Origin: Coffea arabica
Taxonomy: Eukaryota; Streptophyta; Magnoliopsida; Gentianales; Rubiaceae
Direction of reading: 5' to 3'
Assembly: GCF_036785885.1 (NCBI RefSeq)
Contig: NC_092322.1
Span: 13,724,466 to 13,788,465, forward strand
DNA: 64,000 bases
The position numbers and the translations under genes are program-made. Under the pieces are notes generated by a model. The model searched no databases and was not told the origin of the DNA. It saw nothing but the letters and a program-made list of their open reading frames with translations. Of the stretch, positions 1 to 10,270 are shown piece after piece. How positions within the stretch are numbered: position 1 is the stretch's first letter; every line of letters starts with the position of its first letter.

Positions 1-956
1 CAGGGGGAATAAATAATGGAAACAGAGTGGGACCGATTGGAAGGGGACAACCTAGAAATACCTCGCAAGGAGGCCGAGCAATAGTTCCCCAAGTGAATTG
101 TGCATATTGTAAGAAATCTGGTCATGCTATGGATGGCTGCTGGAAGAAGCAAGGGAGGTGCTTGAAATGCGGAAGTAGCGAGCACCAAATTGCTGGATGT
201 CCAAAAATGCAGGAAGGGGGTAATCCAAACGCTAGACCAAACACTTCTGGAGGGAGTCGGCCAACAGTTCCTGCCAGGGTGTATGCTATAGATGACCAAC
301 CTGTACCTGATTTCTCGGAAGTCGTGGAAGGTACTCTCCCCATTTTCCATCGATTAGCTAAAGTGTTAATTGACCCTGGTGCAACTCATTCATTCGTAAA
401 TCCATCATTTATGTCTGGAATAGATGTGAGACCTGTTAAATTACCCTTCGATCTTGAAGTTAGGACACCAATGAGTGATAAGAAGATAATCGCTAGCTTA
501 GCCTTTAAGAATTGTGAATTCTGGATTGGAGAGCGTAAAATGCTTGTGGATCTAATCAATCTGGACATAAAAGAGTACGATGTTATCATAGGAATGGATT
601 TTCTAGGCCAATATCATGCTAAGTTGGATTGTCGAGCAAAAGTGGTAGAATTCTGTATACCTGGAGAAGCAACTCTGAGGTTAGATGTTAAGGGTAGGTT
701 AGCATCATCCGCTATGATCTCAGGTATACGGGCAAGGAAAATGTTGTCAAAAGGAGCTCAAGGTTTCTTAGCTTTCATGATTAATGCTCCCAGTGATCAA
801 GTGAAGTTTGAAGATGTACCAGTGGTACAAGAATTTTCGGATGTTTTTCCGGAAGAGCTTAAGACTCTACCGCCGGAAAGAGAAGTGGAATTTAAGATTG
901 ACTTGGTGCCTGGAACGGCTCCGATTTCTAAATCCGTACCGGATGGCTCCTGCTGA
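1..956 (+). pseudogene. Chromovirus gag 3' part and aspartic protease
   Basis: An open frame enters from the left edge and runs to a stop at 954-956. It shows two CX2CX4HX4C zinc knuckles in a row (roughly codons 25-38 and 45-58 counted from position 27), the nucleic-acid-binding end of Gag. About 60 codons later comes a retropepsin-like active site reading L-I-D-P-G-A-T-H-S-F, where proline replaces the usual Ser or Thr of the D-S/T-G triad. The frame then runs into the linker before RT and stops after a one-base shift near 930-940. From there the RT frame continues with Y-R-M-A-P-A-E. The altered triad and the shift argue that this protein is no longer made in working form. Confidence 0.85.
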
Positions 957-3122
957 GATGAAGGAGTTGAAAATTCAGTTGCAAGACCTCTTGGAGAAAG
1001 ATTTTGTCAAGGAGAGTGATTCACCGTGGGGAGCACCCGTTCTATTTGTTAAGAAAAAGGATGGAAGTTTGAGCTTATGTATCGATTACCGAGGGTTAAA
1101 TGAGGTTACAATTAAGAATAAATACCCTCTACCGTTGATAGATAGTTTGTTCGACCAATTGCAAGGGTCAGTAGTTTTCTCTAAGCTGGATTTGAGGCAA
1201 GGGTATTATTAGTTAAAGATTAAGAAGGAGGATATACCCAAGACTGCTTTTAGTACGAAATATGGACATTTTGAGTTCTCAGTCATGCCTTTTGGTTTAA
1301 CTAATGCACCAGCGGCATTCATGGATTTAATGCAGAGAGTCTTTAAGAAGTATCTGGATCAGTTTGTAGTGGTTTTCATCGATGATATCTTGATATACTC
1401 AAAGACTCGAGAGGAACATGTTAAGCACTTGGAGATAGTCTTGCAAATATTAAGGGAGCAGAAGCTGTATGCCAAATTCAGCAAGTGTGAGTTCTGGCTG
1501 GATGAAATATCTTTTCTAGGGCATAAAGTTTCCAAGGAGGGAATTACCGTGGATCCGGCAAAAGTTGAGGCCGTAATGAATTGGAAGCAGCCAGAAAGCC
1601 CAACTGAAGTTAGAAGTTTCTTGGGATTAGCAGGGTACTATAGGCGATTTATCAAGGATTTTTCGAAGATTACTGGACCCATGACCGAGCTAACCAAGAA
1701 AGGGAATAGGTTCACTTGGACTCCGAAGTGCGAGTTAGGTTTTCAGGAATTAAAGAAGCGTTTAACATCCACTCCTGTTTTGGTGTTACCTGATGGAGGT
1801 GAAGGTTATGCCGTGTACTCCGATGCTTCGGGAGAAGGTCTAGGATGTGTTTTAATGCAAAATGGTAAAGTGATTGCCTACGCTTCCAGGAGACTGAAGC
1901 CTCACGAACAAAACTACCCAACTCATGACCTAGAGTTAGCAGCAGTGATTTTCGCCTTAAAGAAATGGAGACACTACTTGTATGGCGTGACTTTTGAGGT
2001 TTATACGGACCATAAGAGTCTTAAGTATTTGTTCTCCCAGAAGGAATTAAATTTGAGATAAAGGCGATGGGTAGCATTTCTGGAAGATTATGACTGTTCA
2101 ATTAACTACCACCCAGGAAAAGCTAATGTGGTAGCTGACGCTCTAAGTAGAAAGGCCCAAGTCGCAGGGTTAATGATTAAAGAGTGGGACATGCTGGAAG
2201 AAATAAGTGGTTGGAACCCTCGCTTGGAGAAATTGAAGATATTACTTGGGAACTTATCGTTAAAATCACCATTACTAAAGCGTATTAAGAAGGCCCAGAA
2301 AACGGACCCTATGATTCAAAAGAATTTGGAGAAAATGCAAAAAGGGAAAACCCTAGATTTTAAATTAGGGTCTGAAGGTGTATTGAGGTTCCGAGATCGA
2401 ATTGTGATTCCGGCAAATGAAGAGATAAGAAAAGAAATTTTGGAAGAATCACATCGATCGAAGTATACCATACATCCAGGTGTGACCAAGATGTATCATG
2501 ATGTGAAGGGATTGTATTGGTGGGAAGGTTTGAAAAAGGAAGTGGCAGAGTTTGTTCAGAGGTGCTTGATCTGTCAACAAGTAAAAGCTGAGTATCAGAA
2601 ACCCTCTGGTTTATTGCAACCGTTGGAAATCCCTGAATGGAAATGGGAACATATCACAATGGATTTTGTAACGGGATTGCCTAGAAGCCAAAAAGGATTT
2701 GATGCAATTTGGGTAATAGTTGACCGACTCACTAAGTCTGCACATTTCCTATCCGTAAGCATGAGCTTTTCTTTGGAAAAACTGGTCAAGTTATACACAG
2801 AAGAGATCCTAAGATTACATGGTATTCCTGTAAGTACCGTGTCTGATTGAGACCCAAGGAGTTTTTGGGGACCAAGTTGAAATTTAGTACGGCTTACCAT
2901 CCCCAAACCGACGGGCAGTCGGAAAGAACAATTCAAACTTTGGAGGATCTGCTGAGGTCGTGTATATTGGATTTTGGAGGTAAATGGAGTAATTATATGA
3001 CCCTAGTAGAATTTGCATATAACAACAGTTATCAAGCCTCGATTCAAATGGCACCTTATGAAGCTTTGTATGGGAGAAGGTGTTGATCTCCGATTCATTG
3101 AGATGAAATAGAAGAAAAGAAG
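934..3122 (+). pseudogene. Chromovirus RT, RNase H and integrase core, with stops and a deletion
   Basis: RT begins around 940 and includes CIDYRGLN and the catalytic FIDD at 1375-1386. RNase H follows (YSDASGEG near 1817, TDHKSLKYL near 2008) and ends with the ADALSRK motif near 2137. Integrase shows an HHCC zinc site (His residues near 2450-2500, CLIC near 2563) and the first core Asp in MDFVTGLP. In-frame stops lie at 1210-1212, 2059-2061 and 2848-2850. By alignment to family consensus these were CAG, CAA and CGA. Just after the third stop a short deletion removes the segment after D-P-R and shifts frame, and the domain resumes at G-T-K-L-K. Two more stops follow at about 3084 and 3099. 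The integrase ends at 3122, where the nested element begins. Confidence 0.88.
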
Positions 3123-4746
3123 TGATAGTGCAGTTATTGGGCATATTTTGCAGTGTTATTTTGGCCTAATTTTGGCTATTTACGGTGCTAAGTATTGAGA
3201 TTTAACTCATATCTCACATTCGTATGAATTATAGGTGATCGGCATTAAAAATGATCTCGTGGGGTAGATTTCCAGAAGACTTGTCGTCCCAGGGCGTGAC
3301 CACGCCTTGGAAGGTGGACGAAACCGAAAGACGGACCGTGGTCCATGTGGACCAGGCACATGGGATCAAAACTCCAAAAGGGAATTGGCTTTTGTAGAAT
3401 CAATTGCACCAGACGTTTCCTTCTTTGACTCTTCTTGGACGGCGGCTATAAAAAGAAAAGGACAAAGCAAGATTGGGCATCATCTACTTTTTAGCCTTAG
3501 GTTCTCTCTTTCTATTTTTTGGGGAAGATTGGTCAGACGGTTTTCTTTTGGTTTTTCTTTTGTTCCTTCTGCGGCTCTGGGTCAGACATTGGAGACTTTC
3601 TCCGTTGCTGTAGCTTTTGCTTTTGGCTTCTGTACAATTTTTCCTATTCGACTTTTGCTTCTACTTTCGCTCCAGGGGTACGAACACGAAACCCAACAAA
3701 GGGAAGCGAAGCTTTTTCAGCAGTTCCTACGTTAATTCATCTTTTTCAATTCTTCGGCAATTAATTGAATGAATTCAATTAAGTCACGCGGGATTGATAC
3801 GATGAGGAGCGGCTAATTTTCTCCTCTACCCAAAGGTTGACGCGAGGGCGCGGTCCATAAAATCTGTGAGATCTAATCGAATCTTCATTATTTCTTCCAA
3901 TTTATTGCTATTCGTGCATTTTCTGAATTAATTGTTCATGGGTATTTGATTAATTGAATATCAACGGCCGGGTATTTGATTTAATTTAATAGCCTACTGC
4001 CACGTTAATTAAATAGAATCCGTAATTGTTCATTTAATTGACACCTCGTGGCAACCACCATAATTGGTTTTATGATGGGGAAACGCAAGATCTAGCTTAA
4101 ATAAACCCTCTTAGCGTGTTTATTGGTTAGGGTTGGGTTCTTCTAACTTTAATACAATTGGGTAATTAAATTCCTACGGTCGTACTTAGGGTTGTTATCT
4201 GGTTAGGGAAGCAGTCAATGGTCGTACCTTGACTATCGAAAAGGTAAGGAAGAATTGGTTGTCAGAGTTTATTGATAACTATAACCAACCTAGTGATAAA
4301 TGGGTGAAATATCTTTGCATCGATGATCATTTAATTGGACCGTGCCTGAGCAGTTGATCCTTTGGGTGGAACTTTGTTAATTGCTATTTTTAGTGAATTG
4401 TGCTTTGTGAGTTAGTTTTGAATTTTGTTTGTTTTATTTTATTTTATTTTTTATTTGCCTCCCATTGAAAATCCCCCAATTTCGTTCTACTAATTTGGAA
4501 AGAAATAATTTCCTACCTGCTCCCTGTGGAATCGACCCTACTTGCCATTGTACGCAAAATTAGTATTTTTATAGACAAATCCGGTATATCGGATCAAGCA
4601 AACTCTTCGGGAACAGGGTGAATCAAGTAACCCATTGCACACCTAGGGTCCCTGCTCCAGTACTTGGATTTGTTCTATAATTATTTAATTAACGTGGTAA
4701 TTAGGACTTTTTAGTAATTATTATTGCACAGGTTCGGCACCTGTCA
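3123..4746 (+). repeat. 5' LTR of the nested Athila/Tat-type element
   Basis: It begins with TGATAGTGCAG directly after the interrupted integrase and ends with CGGCACCTGTCA, four bases before the primer-binding site. The length is 1624 bp. Its 3' end is closely related to the ends of the antisense LTRs at 28842-30104 and 31070-32400, which share the cctgtca terminus and the segment around the words tggaatcgaccctact. ORF-like stretches at 3307-3764 lie inside the LTR and are not taken as genes. Confidence 0.8.
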
Positions 4747-4751
4747 ATTTT

Positions 4752-4769
4752 TGGCGCCGTTGCCGGGGA
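4752..4769 (+). other. Primer-binding site
   Basis: The sequence TGGCGCCGTTGCCGGGGA lies five bases after the LTR end. This is the well-known Athila/Tat-type site, complementary to the 3' end of a tRNA, usually given as tRNA-Asp. It fixes the right edge of the 5' LTR and the plus orientation of the element. Confidence 0.85.
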
Positions 4770-4859
4770 GTTGGCGTTTGGATTATTTGTTTCTTTTCCA
4801 ATTCAATTTTTATTTTTATTTTTATTTTATTCTGTTCTTCTTGGTATTTTTGCTAATTT

Positions 4860-7283
4860 ATGCCCCGTTCTTCTCGCACAGGTGAATTAGTATACGACCC
4901 TGAGGTTGAGAAGGCAGCGCGTAGGCGGAGGCAAGAGACCAAGAGGCAAAAAAGAGGGCACTTATTTACTGCAAACGAGTCAGCGGAAGACGAAGTAAGC
5001 ATGGCCAACACCCAAACATTGAGGGAGCTGGCTGCCCCGGAGCTGACTCACCAGCCGTTATGCATCACATTCCCCACTTTGGCTGATAATACTGCTTTCG
5101 AACTGAAGTCGGGGTTGATTCACCTCCTACCTTCTTTCCATGGTCTCTCTGACGAAGAACCCCACAAGCACGTAAAGGAGTTCGAGGTGGTTTGCTCTAG
5201 TATGAAACCTCTTGGGGTCACTGAAGAGCAAATTAGACTGAGAGCCTTTCCGTTCTCTCTCAAGGATGCAGCCAAAGATTGGTTGTACTACCTACCAGCA
5301 TGTAGTATTACCACATGGGCGCAGCTGAAAAAGAAATTCTTGGAAAAATTCTTCCCTGCATTCCGAGCTGCGAGTTTGAGGAAGGAGATCTGCGGCATTA
5401 AGCAATATCCCGGTGAGTTCTTGTATGAATACTGGGAAAGGTTTAACAAGTTGTGCACTAGATGCCCGCAGCTTCAAATTAGTGAGCAACTGTTAATCCA
5501 ATACTTCTATGAAGGGCTCCAACCAACAGATAGGAGTATCATTGATGCTGCGAGTGGGGGAGCACTTGCAAACAAGACACCGAGGGAAGCGTGGGAGCTC
5601 ATCGAAGCCATGGCAGAGAACTCCCAGCAATTTGGCTTACGTGAGAGCAACCCTCCCCGTAGAGTCAACGAGGTGGAGACGTCATCCCTCCAGCAGCAGA
5701 TATCGGAGCTAACATCCGTTGTTAGACAATTAGTGATGGGAAATGTGCCCCAAGTAAAGGTCTGTGAAATCTGCACAAACATGGGCCACCATACTGACTC
5801 ATGCCCTATATTGCAAGAGGATGGGGCTGAGCAAGTGAACATGGCTGGAGGCGTGCCCGCATCTCGTAGGCAATACGATCCGTATTCCAACACGTACAAT
5901 CCAGGTTGGAGAGATCACCCCAATCTCAGTTATGGTAGTAGGCCACAAAATGCATTCTCCAATCGGCCTCCAGGATTTCAGCAACCGTGGCAACATAAGT
6001 CTCAACTCTCGTTCTCAAGTTCAGGGAGTTCTTTGGAAGAAATTGTCAAGAGTTTGGCCAACACTACCACTCAACTTGTCACGACCACCACTCAGTTCCA
6101 ACATGACACCAAAGCAGGCATGAAAGACATGGAGACTCGCATGAGTCAAATGGCAACTGCCATTAATCGTCTGGAGTCTCACGTCTATGGAAAATTGCCA
6201 TCGCAACCTGAGGTAAACCCCAGAAATGTAAGTGCCATGACATTAAGGAGTGGCAAGGAGGTGGAGGGATCTAAGTTGACGATTTCAAAAAGCAAAAGTG
6301 ATGAGAAGATAGAAAAGGGAATTGAAGAGGAAGGGCGTATTCGGAAAGAGTCTAAGGTAACATCTATTCCTTCGATCCCTATTAAATCTAATCTAGCTCC
6401 TTTTCCTTGCAGGTTGGAAAAGACAAAGAGGGCAGAAAAGGAAAAAGAAATCCTGGATGTGTTTCGCAAAGTTCAAGTAAACATCCCCCTATTGGACGCG
6501 ATCAAGCAGGTACCCAAGTACGCAAAGTTCTTGAAAGACTTGTGCGTTAACAAAAGAAAGTTAAGGGGTGATGAAAGAGTGATGGTAGGAGAGAATGTAT
6601 CAGCTGTACTTCAAAGGAAACTCCCACCCAAATGCGGAGATCCAGGTATATTTGCTATCCCCTGTAAGATTGGTCATTCTAGTATCAAAAATGCCATGAT
6701 AGATTTAGGAGATTCTATTAATGTGATGCCTAAATCAATCTATGATTCCCTAAATTTAGGATTTTTAAAAGAAACGGGGATAATAATTCAATTGGCTGAT
6801 CGTACATGTGCTTATCCGGATGGGATAGTTGAGAATGTTTTAGTGCAAGTAGATGGATTAATTTTTCCTGTTGATTTTTATGTGCTTTACATGGATGATA
6901 GAAGTGCCCCAAATCCATCACCCATTATATTAGGAAGACCATTTTTGAGTACTGCCCAGACTAAAATTGATGTTAGTAAGGGTACTCTCACGATGGAATT
7001 TGATGGAGAAATAGTCCATTTTAATATTTTTGATACAATGAAACATCCTGTTAACTCTCATTCTGTGCTTGCTATATATACCACTGATCCCTCTGTGCAA
7101 GAATTCTCTAAGTTTGCTTGTAGGGGTAAATTCAAGGTTGCTGCGAACAAGTCCTATAGGATGAAAGCAATTCATGAGGTAAAAATGGAGAGAAAATTTA
7201 GGAAAAAAGTTGCACTCAATGGCCATGTGGATCCTGGAGGAGGGCCACCAATTACAAGAAAAATTCAATTACATCCAGACTAA
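4860..7283 (+). CDS. Retrotransposon Gag-protease polyprotein (807 aa)
   Basis: This is one uninterrupted ORF of 807 codons starting at the first ATG after the primer-binding site. The Gag capsid-like region spans about residues 70-260, with the motif L-P-S-F-H-G-L followed by helical, tryptophan-rich sequence. A single zinc knuckle CX2CX4HX4C lies at residues 302-315. A Gln/Ser/Thr-rich linker follows. A retropepsin-like domain has D-L-G-D-S at residues 615-619 where most relatives have D-L-G-A-S, and I-I-L-G-R-P-F-L near residue 690. The ORF ends soon after the protease, where RT would start in an autonomous relative. It sits 91 bases after the primer-binding site, which is normal spacing. 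Its openness contrasts with the broken ORFs of its host element and suggests a younger age. The Ala-to-Asp change next to the active site may affect the enzyme. Confidence 0.85.
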   Translation: MPRSSRTGELVYDPEVEKAARRRRQETKRQKRGHLFTANESAEDEVSMANTQTLRELAAPELTHQPLCITFPTLADNTAFELKSGLIHLLPSFHGLSDEEPHKHVKEFEVVCSSMKPLGVTEEQIRLRAFPFSLKDAAKDWLYYLPACSITTWAQLKKKFLEKFFPAFRAASLRKEICGIKQYPGEFLYEYWERFNKLCTRCPQLQISEQLLIQYFYEGLQPTDRSIIDAASGGALANKTPREAWELIEAMAENSQQFGLRESNPPRRVNEVETSSLQQQISELTSVVRQLVMGNVPQVKVCEICTNMGHHTDSCPILQEDGAEQVNMAGGVPASRRQYDPYSNTYNPGWRDHPNLSYGSRPQNAFSNRPPGFQQPWQHKSQLSFSSSGSSLEEIVKSLANTTTQLVTTTTQFQHDTKAGMKDMETRMSQMATAINRLESHVYGKLPSQPEVNPRNVSAMTLRSGKEVEGSKLTISKSKSDEKIEKGIEEEGRIRKESKVTSIPSIPIKSNLAPFPCRLEKTKRAEKEKEILDVFRKVQVNIPLLDAIKQVPKYAKFLKDLCVNKRKLRGDERVMVGENVSAVLQRKLPPKCGDPGIFAIPCKIGHSSIKNAMIDLGDSINVMPKSIYDSLNLGFLKETGIIIQLADRTCAYPDGIVENVLVQVDGLIFPVDFYVLYMDDRSAPNPSPIILGRPFLSTAQTKIDVSKGTLTMEFDGEIVHFNIFDTMKHPVNSHSVLAIYTTDPSVQEFSKFACRGKFKVAANKSYRMKAIHEVKMERKFRKKVALNGHVDPGGGPPITRKIQLHPD

Positions 7284-9038
7284 AGAGTGGTGCTGTGTCT
7301 AGCCAAAGACATTAAAGAAAGGCGCTGCTTGGGAGGCAACCCAAGGCTTCTTTTGTTTTAGTTTTCTTATATTTTTGAAGTTTTTGTTAAGTGTTAGTGT
7401 CATTTAGTGGGTTGTTATTTTGTGACAGAAAGTTGGCAGTTAAACATGCCCATGCTAGGTTATCACACCTAAGGAATGGAGTTTTGGAATTGACGGTCAG
7501 ACGACTATAACTTCTAGGGCGTGCCCACCACCTTGTGCACGCAGCCGCCTCACCCCCCTCCGCCTTAGTATCTCATTTTCCTTCCCCAGAGCCAGGGAAG
7601 TTTCTCTTCTTTCCTCCTATTACTTTATTTTGTCTCTTCTACATTGAGGACAATGTAGGTCTTAAGTGTGGGGGGAGTGGCTTCCATTGGTTACTTGGTT
7701 CTTTTTCATTGGTTACTTGGTTCTTTTTCATTAGTTACTCGAAAAAAAAAAGAAAAAAAAACATGGGTTGAATAAAAAAAAATGAAAAATGAAAAACATT
7801 GTAGTTAGTCGGCTCTTTGATTATTTCTATGCTTGTTAGTGTTGGGGCATGTTGCTGTGATGAATGACACAATCAAAGTGAGTGGTTATGTGGTCAAGTA
7901 TGCTAGCTATGCATTTTATTTCCCTTGGCAATGTCGTAGAATGTTGAATATGCTGGAATTGATCCAATCTTGTAACTTTTGGGGAGCTTTTGAGTCTTGC
8001 TTGAGCATATTATTCATGTTTGCTCTATTTTATTTGATTGAGTGGGTATCACACATGGTATTGGCATTTTAGAACTTGCTAGTTTATACATGTCAAGGCC
8101 ACATTTTTGTTGAATTGGATGCATTTGAAATGATAAGGGCATTTAGGATTTAACCTTCTTTAGCTATCTAAAAAAATCAAGCCCTCATCTTATCTCCCAA
8201 TAGTGAACCAATTTGAGCTTTTATCCTTCGTTTCTGGTTGTTATCCGTGTTTGTTAACCCAAGCCCTCTTTAAACTTTCTTGTTTACCCATGTGTTGTCA
8301 AGAGATGCCTGAATTCCATCATTTGTGCAAAGCAAACAAAATTGGGGTTGCAAGTGCTGTTAGATTAGGAGCTATATGATGCTATCCTTGTATAAAGAAG
8401 GGAAAATTGGAAAAAGGCCACTGACCAGAGGACTTTGGCTTACAGGGCGTGCCTACGCCTTACAGGACTTTCTCCTTAAAAAAAAAAAAAAATCCTGAAG
8501 AGACCTCGTGACCAGAGGACTATGGGGTACAAGGCGTGCCCACGCCTTGCGAGCAGTATTCAATCAAAAAAAAAAAAAGAGAGAGAGAAAGAGAAAAAAT
8601 TGGGGACACTTGTACAAAGGGTACAGCAAATGAAAACTGCCTTGTTTGTGAAACTCCTCCGGTGAAGCACTGTGGTTATTGGTGGGTTTCGGACATTCTC
8701 TTGACACTTTACCCCCTATCTATACCTTCTTAACCCGCCTTTCACCTGAGCCCCATTACAACCTTATTAAAGTCCCTTTGATTTATGTGTTTAGTTCACT
8801 TTTAAGTGGTGGAGATGTGATGAATGTGCAAGCCTATGGTAATGGCATTCCGTGATGTTGATTTGAGCGTTCCTAGTATTCATATATATTCTTTGAATTA
8901 CAACAGGTCCGGTGTGCTCTATTTTTGGTGATATTGTCAGGGACACTAGATGCTTGTGCTAGTATAGACTACTGCATGACCTCCGCTCTCTTGGTTGTAC
9001 TTCTGAGTTTTGAAATGCTTGAGGGCAAGCATTGTCTA
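7284..9038 (+). other. Non-coding 3' tail of the nested Gypsy element
   Basis: No convincing coding sequence is present. Shortly after the stop is the stem-loop-like phrase cttgggaggcaacccaag (7329-7346), a feature found after pol in Athila-type elements (family knowledge). A first purine tract, gtgtggggggagtgg, lies at about 7666-7680. Three copies of a GGCGTG...CACGCC module occur here (near 7516, 8443 and 8531). Poly(A)-rich runs lie near 7741-7790 and 8477-8492. The short ORFs at 7535, 7833 and 8536 show no domain. Confidence 0.6.
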
Positions 9039-9052
9039 GGTGTGGGGGGATT
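9039..9052 (+). other. Terminal polypurine tract
   Basis: The sequence ggtgtggggggatt is a plus-strand priming tract of the kind that directly precedes a 3' LTR. The LTR start expected next (TGATAGTG) is replaced by chromovirus integrase sequence starting gtagatcc, so the 3' LTR is gone. Confidence 0.65.
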
Positions 9053-9353
9053 TGTAGATCCAACAGCGATACCTTGGATAGAAGAGACCCAGGAAAAAGT
9101 GAAACTAATTAGGGAAAGGCTTCAAACCGCTCAGAGTAGACAAAAGAACTACGCCGACACAAGGAGGAAAGATTTGGAATTCGAAGTAGGAGACAAAGTC
9201 TTCCTAAGAATTAAACCCTTGAAGGGCGGAATAGTGCCTAAGAAAGGTAAGAAGCTAAAGCCAAGGTATATCGGACCCTTCGAAATTTTGAAACGAGTTG
9301 GGAATGTAGCATATCAGCTGAAATTACCCGCAAAATGTAGTTACGTCGTTGGG
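9053..9353 (+). pseudogene. Chromovirus integrase C-terminal part
   Basis: This is the continuation of the integrase broken at 3122. The frame reads D-P-T-A-I-P-W-I-E-E-T followed by the K-L-I-R-E-R-L motif, Q-S-R-Q-K-N-Y-A-D, V-G-D-K-V-F-L and the G-P-F-E-I-L-K-R-V-G-N-V-A-Y motif. These are typical of the integrase C-terminal domain before the chromodomain. It stops matching after L-P-A-K-M at about 9337, where tandem repeats begin, so the chromodomain is missing. An ORF that starts upstream at 8925 is a chance fusion of the nested element's tail with this fragment. Confidence 0.85.
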
Positions 9354-9475
9354 TGAATCCCTCGACGCGTGAATCCAACTACCATGAATCTAAATGTAGT
9401 TACGTCGTTGGGTGAATCTCTCGACGCGTGAATCTAACTACAATAACGTCGTTGGGTGAATCCCTCGACCAATCA
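9333..9475 (+). repeat. 59-bp tandem repeat, about 2.5 copies
   Basis: The phrase tacgtcgttgggtgaatc recurs at about 9342, 9401 and 9445 (spacings 59 and 44). Each copy also contains ctcgacgcgtgaatc or a shortened version. The array directly follows the last recognisable integrase codon and is richer in CpG than its surroundings. Confidence 0.8.
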
Positions 9476-10270
9476 ACTACGGGTATATCTCGAGTATACT
9501 GCGTCCTTAGTCGGTGAGCGGGCCCGGGACAGGGGTATGAATGGTGACGGGTTAGGTATCAAAATAAGACGCTCTACATGGATTATAAGTAGTGAGAGTT
9601 GACGGAGGGTCAACTACGATAAATGGTGATCAAGCGAGGAAAAATGGCTCCTGAGAGCCCATGTATCCTACCTTGTGCTGTTATACGCTTTCCTAACTGT
9701 TTAAATTTGCCAAGTTATTAATCGCTGTTTGGTATTATGTGATTGCATGTTTTGGGGCACCACTGAGTTTTAGCTCACCCCACGTTTATTGTTTTCCTTA
9801 ACAGGTTCTGGAAACTGAAAGCTGGACACTTACTTATGTTTTTCTTTTTGGATTGTATTTGAATACTATGACTTATTCTGTGGGCTGTAATGTGTTATCT
9901 GGGATAATGTATTTTCCTTTTTGGATTGCCACTTGAAACTGGAAAATGTGTAAACCCTAATTCGATTACTTGGCTTGTAAGTTTGTATTATGGATTTATG
10001 TATTTATCTACCTGGTTTGGTATGACTTTATACTTTGGTACGTAGCACGTAGGACGTTTAAGGGTCTCGACTGGTTATTTTTATCACTGCTATCTCTGAA
10101 GTTAATGTGGCTTTAAGGAAGATCTTATTCGGGAAAAATTGTTTTGTAATAGATTAGGATATTTTTCGAAAGGATTTGGGTTAGAATGCTTGCGTGAGTC
10201 CTGGCGAGAGTTGGGCAGACGGCCCGCCAACCCTTTGGTTCGCCTCAGGGGGAAGTGGGGTCGCCACACA
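9476..10270 (+). repeat. Probable 3' LTR sequence of the chromovirus
   Basis: This non-coding sequence lies between the integrase relic and the start of Copia leader sequence. It contains the phrase gagttttagctcacccca near 9765, which has a counterpart in the LTR-like sequence near 19660 (gagcgatgtatcgctcaacc). It ends with ggggtcgccacaca, like LTR ends of Del/Tekay-type elements (from memory of the family). The 5' edge of the LTR cannot be fixed because no second LTR lies in the window. Confidence 0.5.

Larger units (their letters stand above)
3123..9052 (+). mobile_element. Non-autonomous Athila/Tat-type Gypsy element (LTR, PBS, gag-protease, PPT; no pol)
   Basis: This element is inserted in the integrase of the surrounding chromovirus. 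The order seen is LTR (3123-4746), primer-binding site (4752-4769), one long gag-protease ORF (4860-7283), a non-coding tail with purine tracts (7284-9038) and a terminal polypurine tract (9039-9052). No RT, RNase H or integrase motif occurs between 7283 and 9052. The expected 3' LTR is absent, because chromovirus integrase sequence follows directly after the polypurine tract. The primer-binding site and Gag resemble the Athila/Tat group (family knowledge). The long open ORF without polymerase fits a parasitic element that depended on enzymes from a relative. No 5-bp TSD can be found because the right end is lost. Confidence 0.8.
1..10270 (+). mobile_element. Ty3/Gypsy chromovirus-type retrotransposon, 5' truncated by the window and split by a nested element
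   Basis: The domain order is gag zinc knuckles, protease, RT, RNase H, integrase, then an LTR-like 3' part, which is the Ty3/Gypsy order. The left part is 1-3122 and the right part 9053-10270, because an unrelated element occupies 3123-9052. The wording of the RT and integrase motifs resembles the Tekay/Del lineage (family knowledge), but the expected C-terminal chromodomain is missing. The 5' LTR and the start of gag lie to the left of the window. The element is dead: it has at least one frameshift, several in-frame stops, an integrase-core deletion and the nested insertion. The 3' end is placed after the sequence ggggtcgccacaca, by analogy with LTR ends in this lineage, and is approximate. 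Confidence 0.85.

Noticed and set aside
3307..3764. Overlapping open frames of 142 and 81 codons
   Set aside because: They lie inside the LTR, are low-complexity (F, S, R) and show no domain.
8925..9356. 143-codon open frame
   Set aside because: It joins the non-coding tail of the nested element to the integrase of the host element across their junction, so only the second part is real coding relic.
9333..9475. CRISPR-like array
   Set aside because: The units are contiguous tandem copies without spacers, in a plant retrotransposon.
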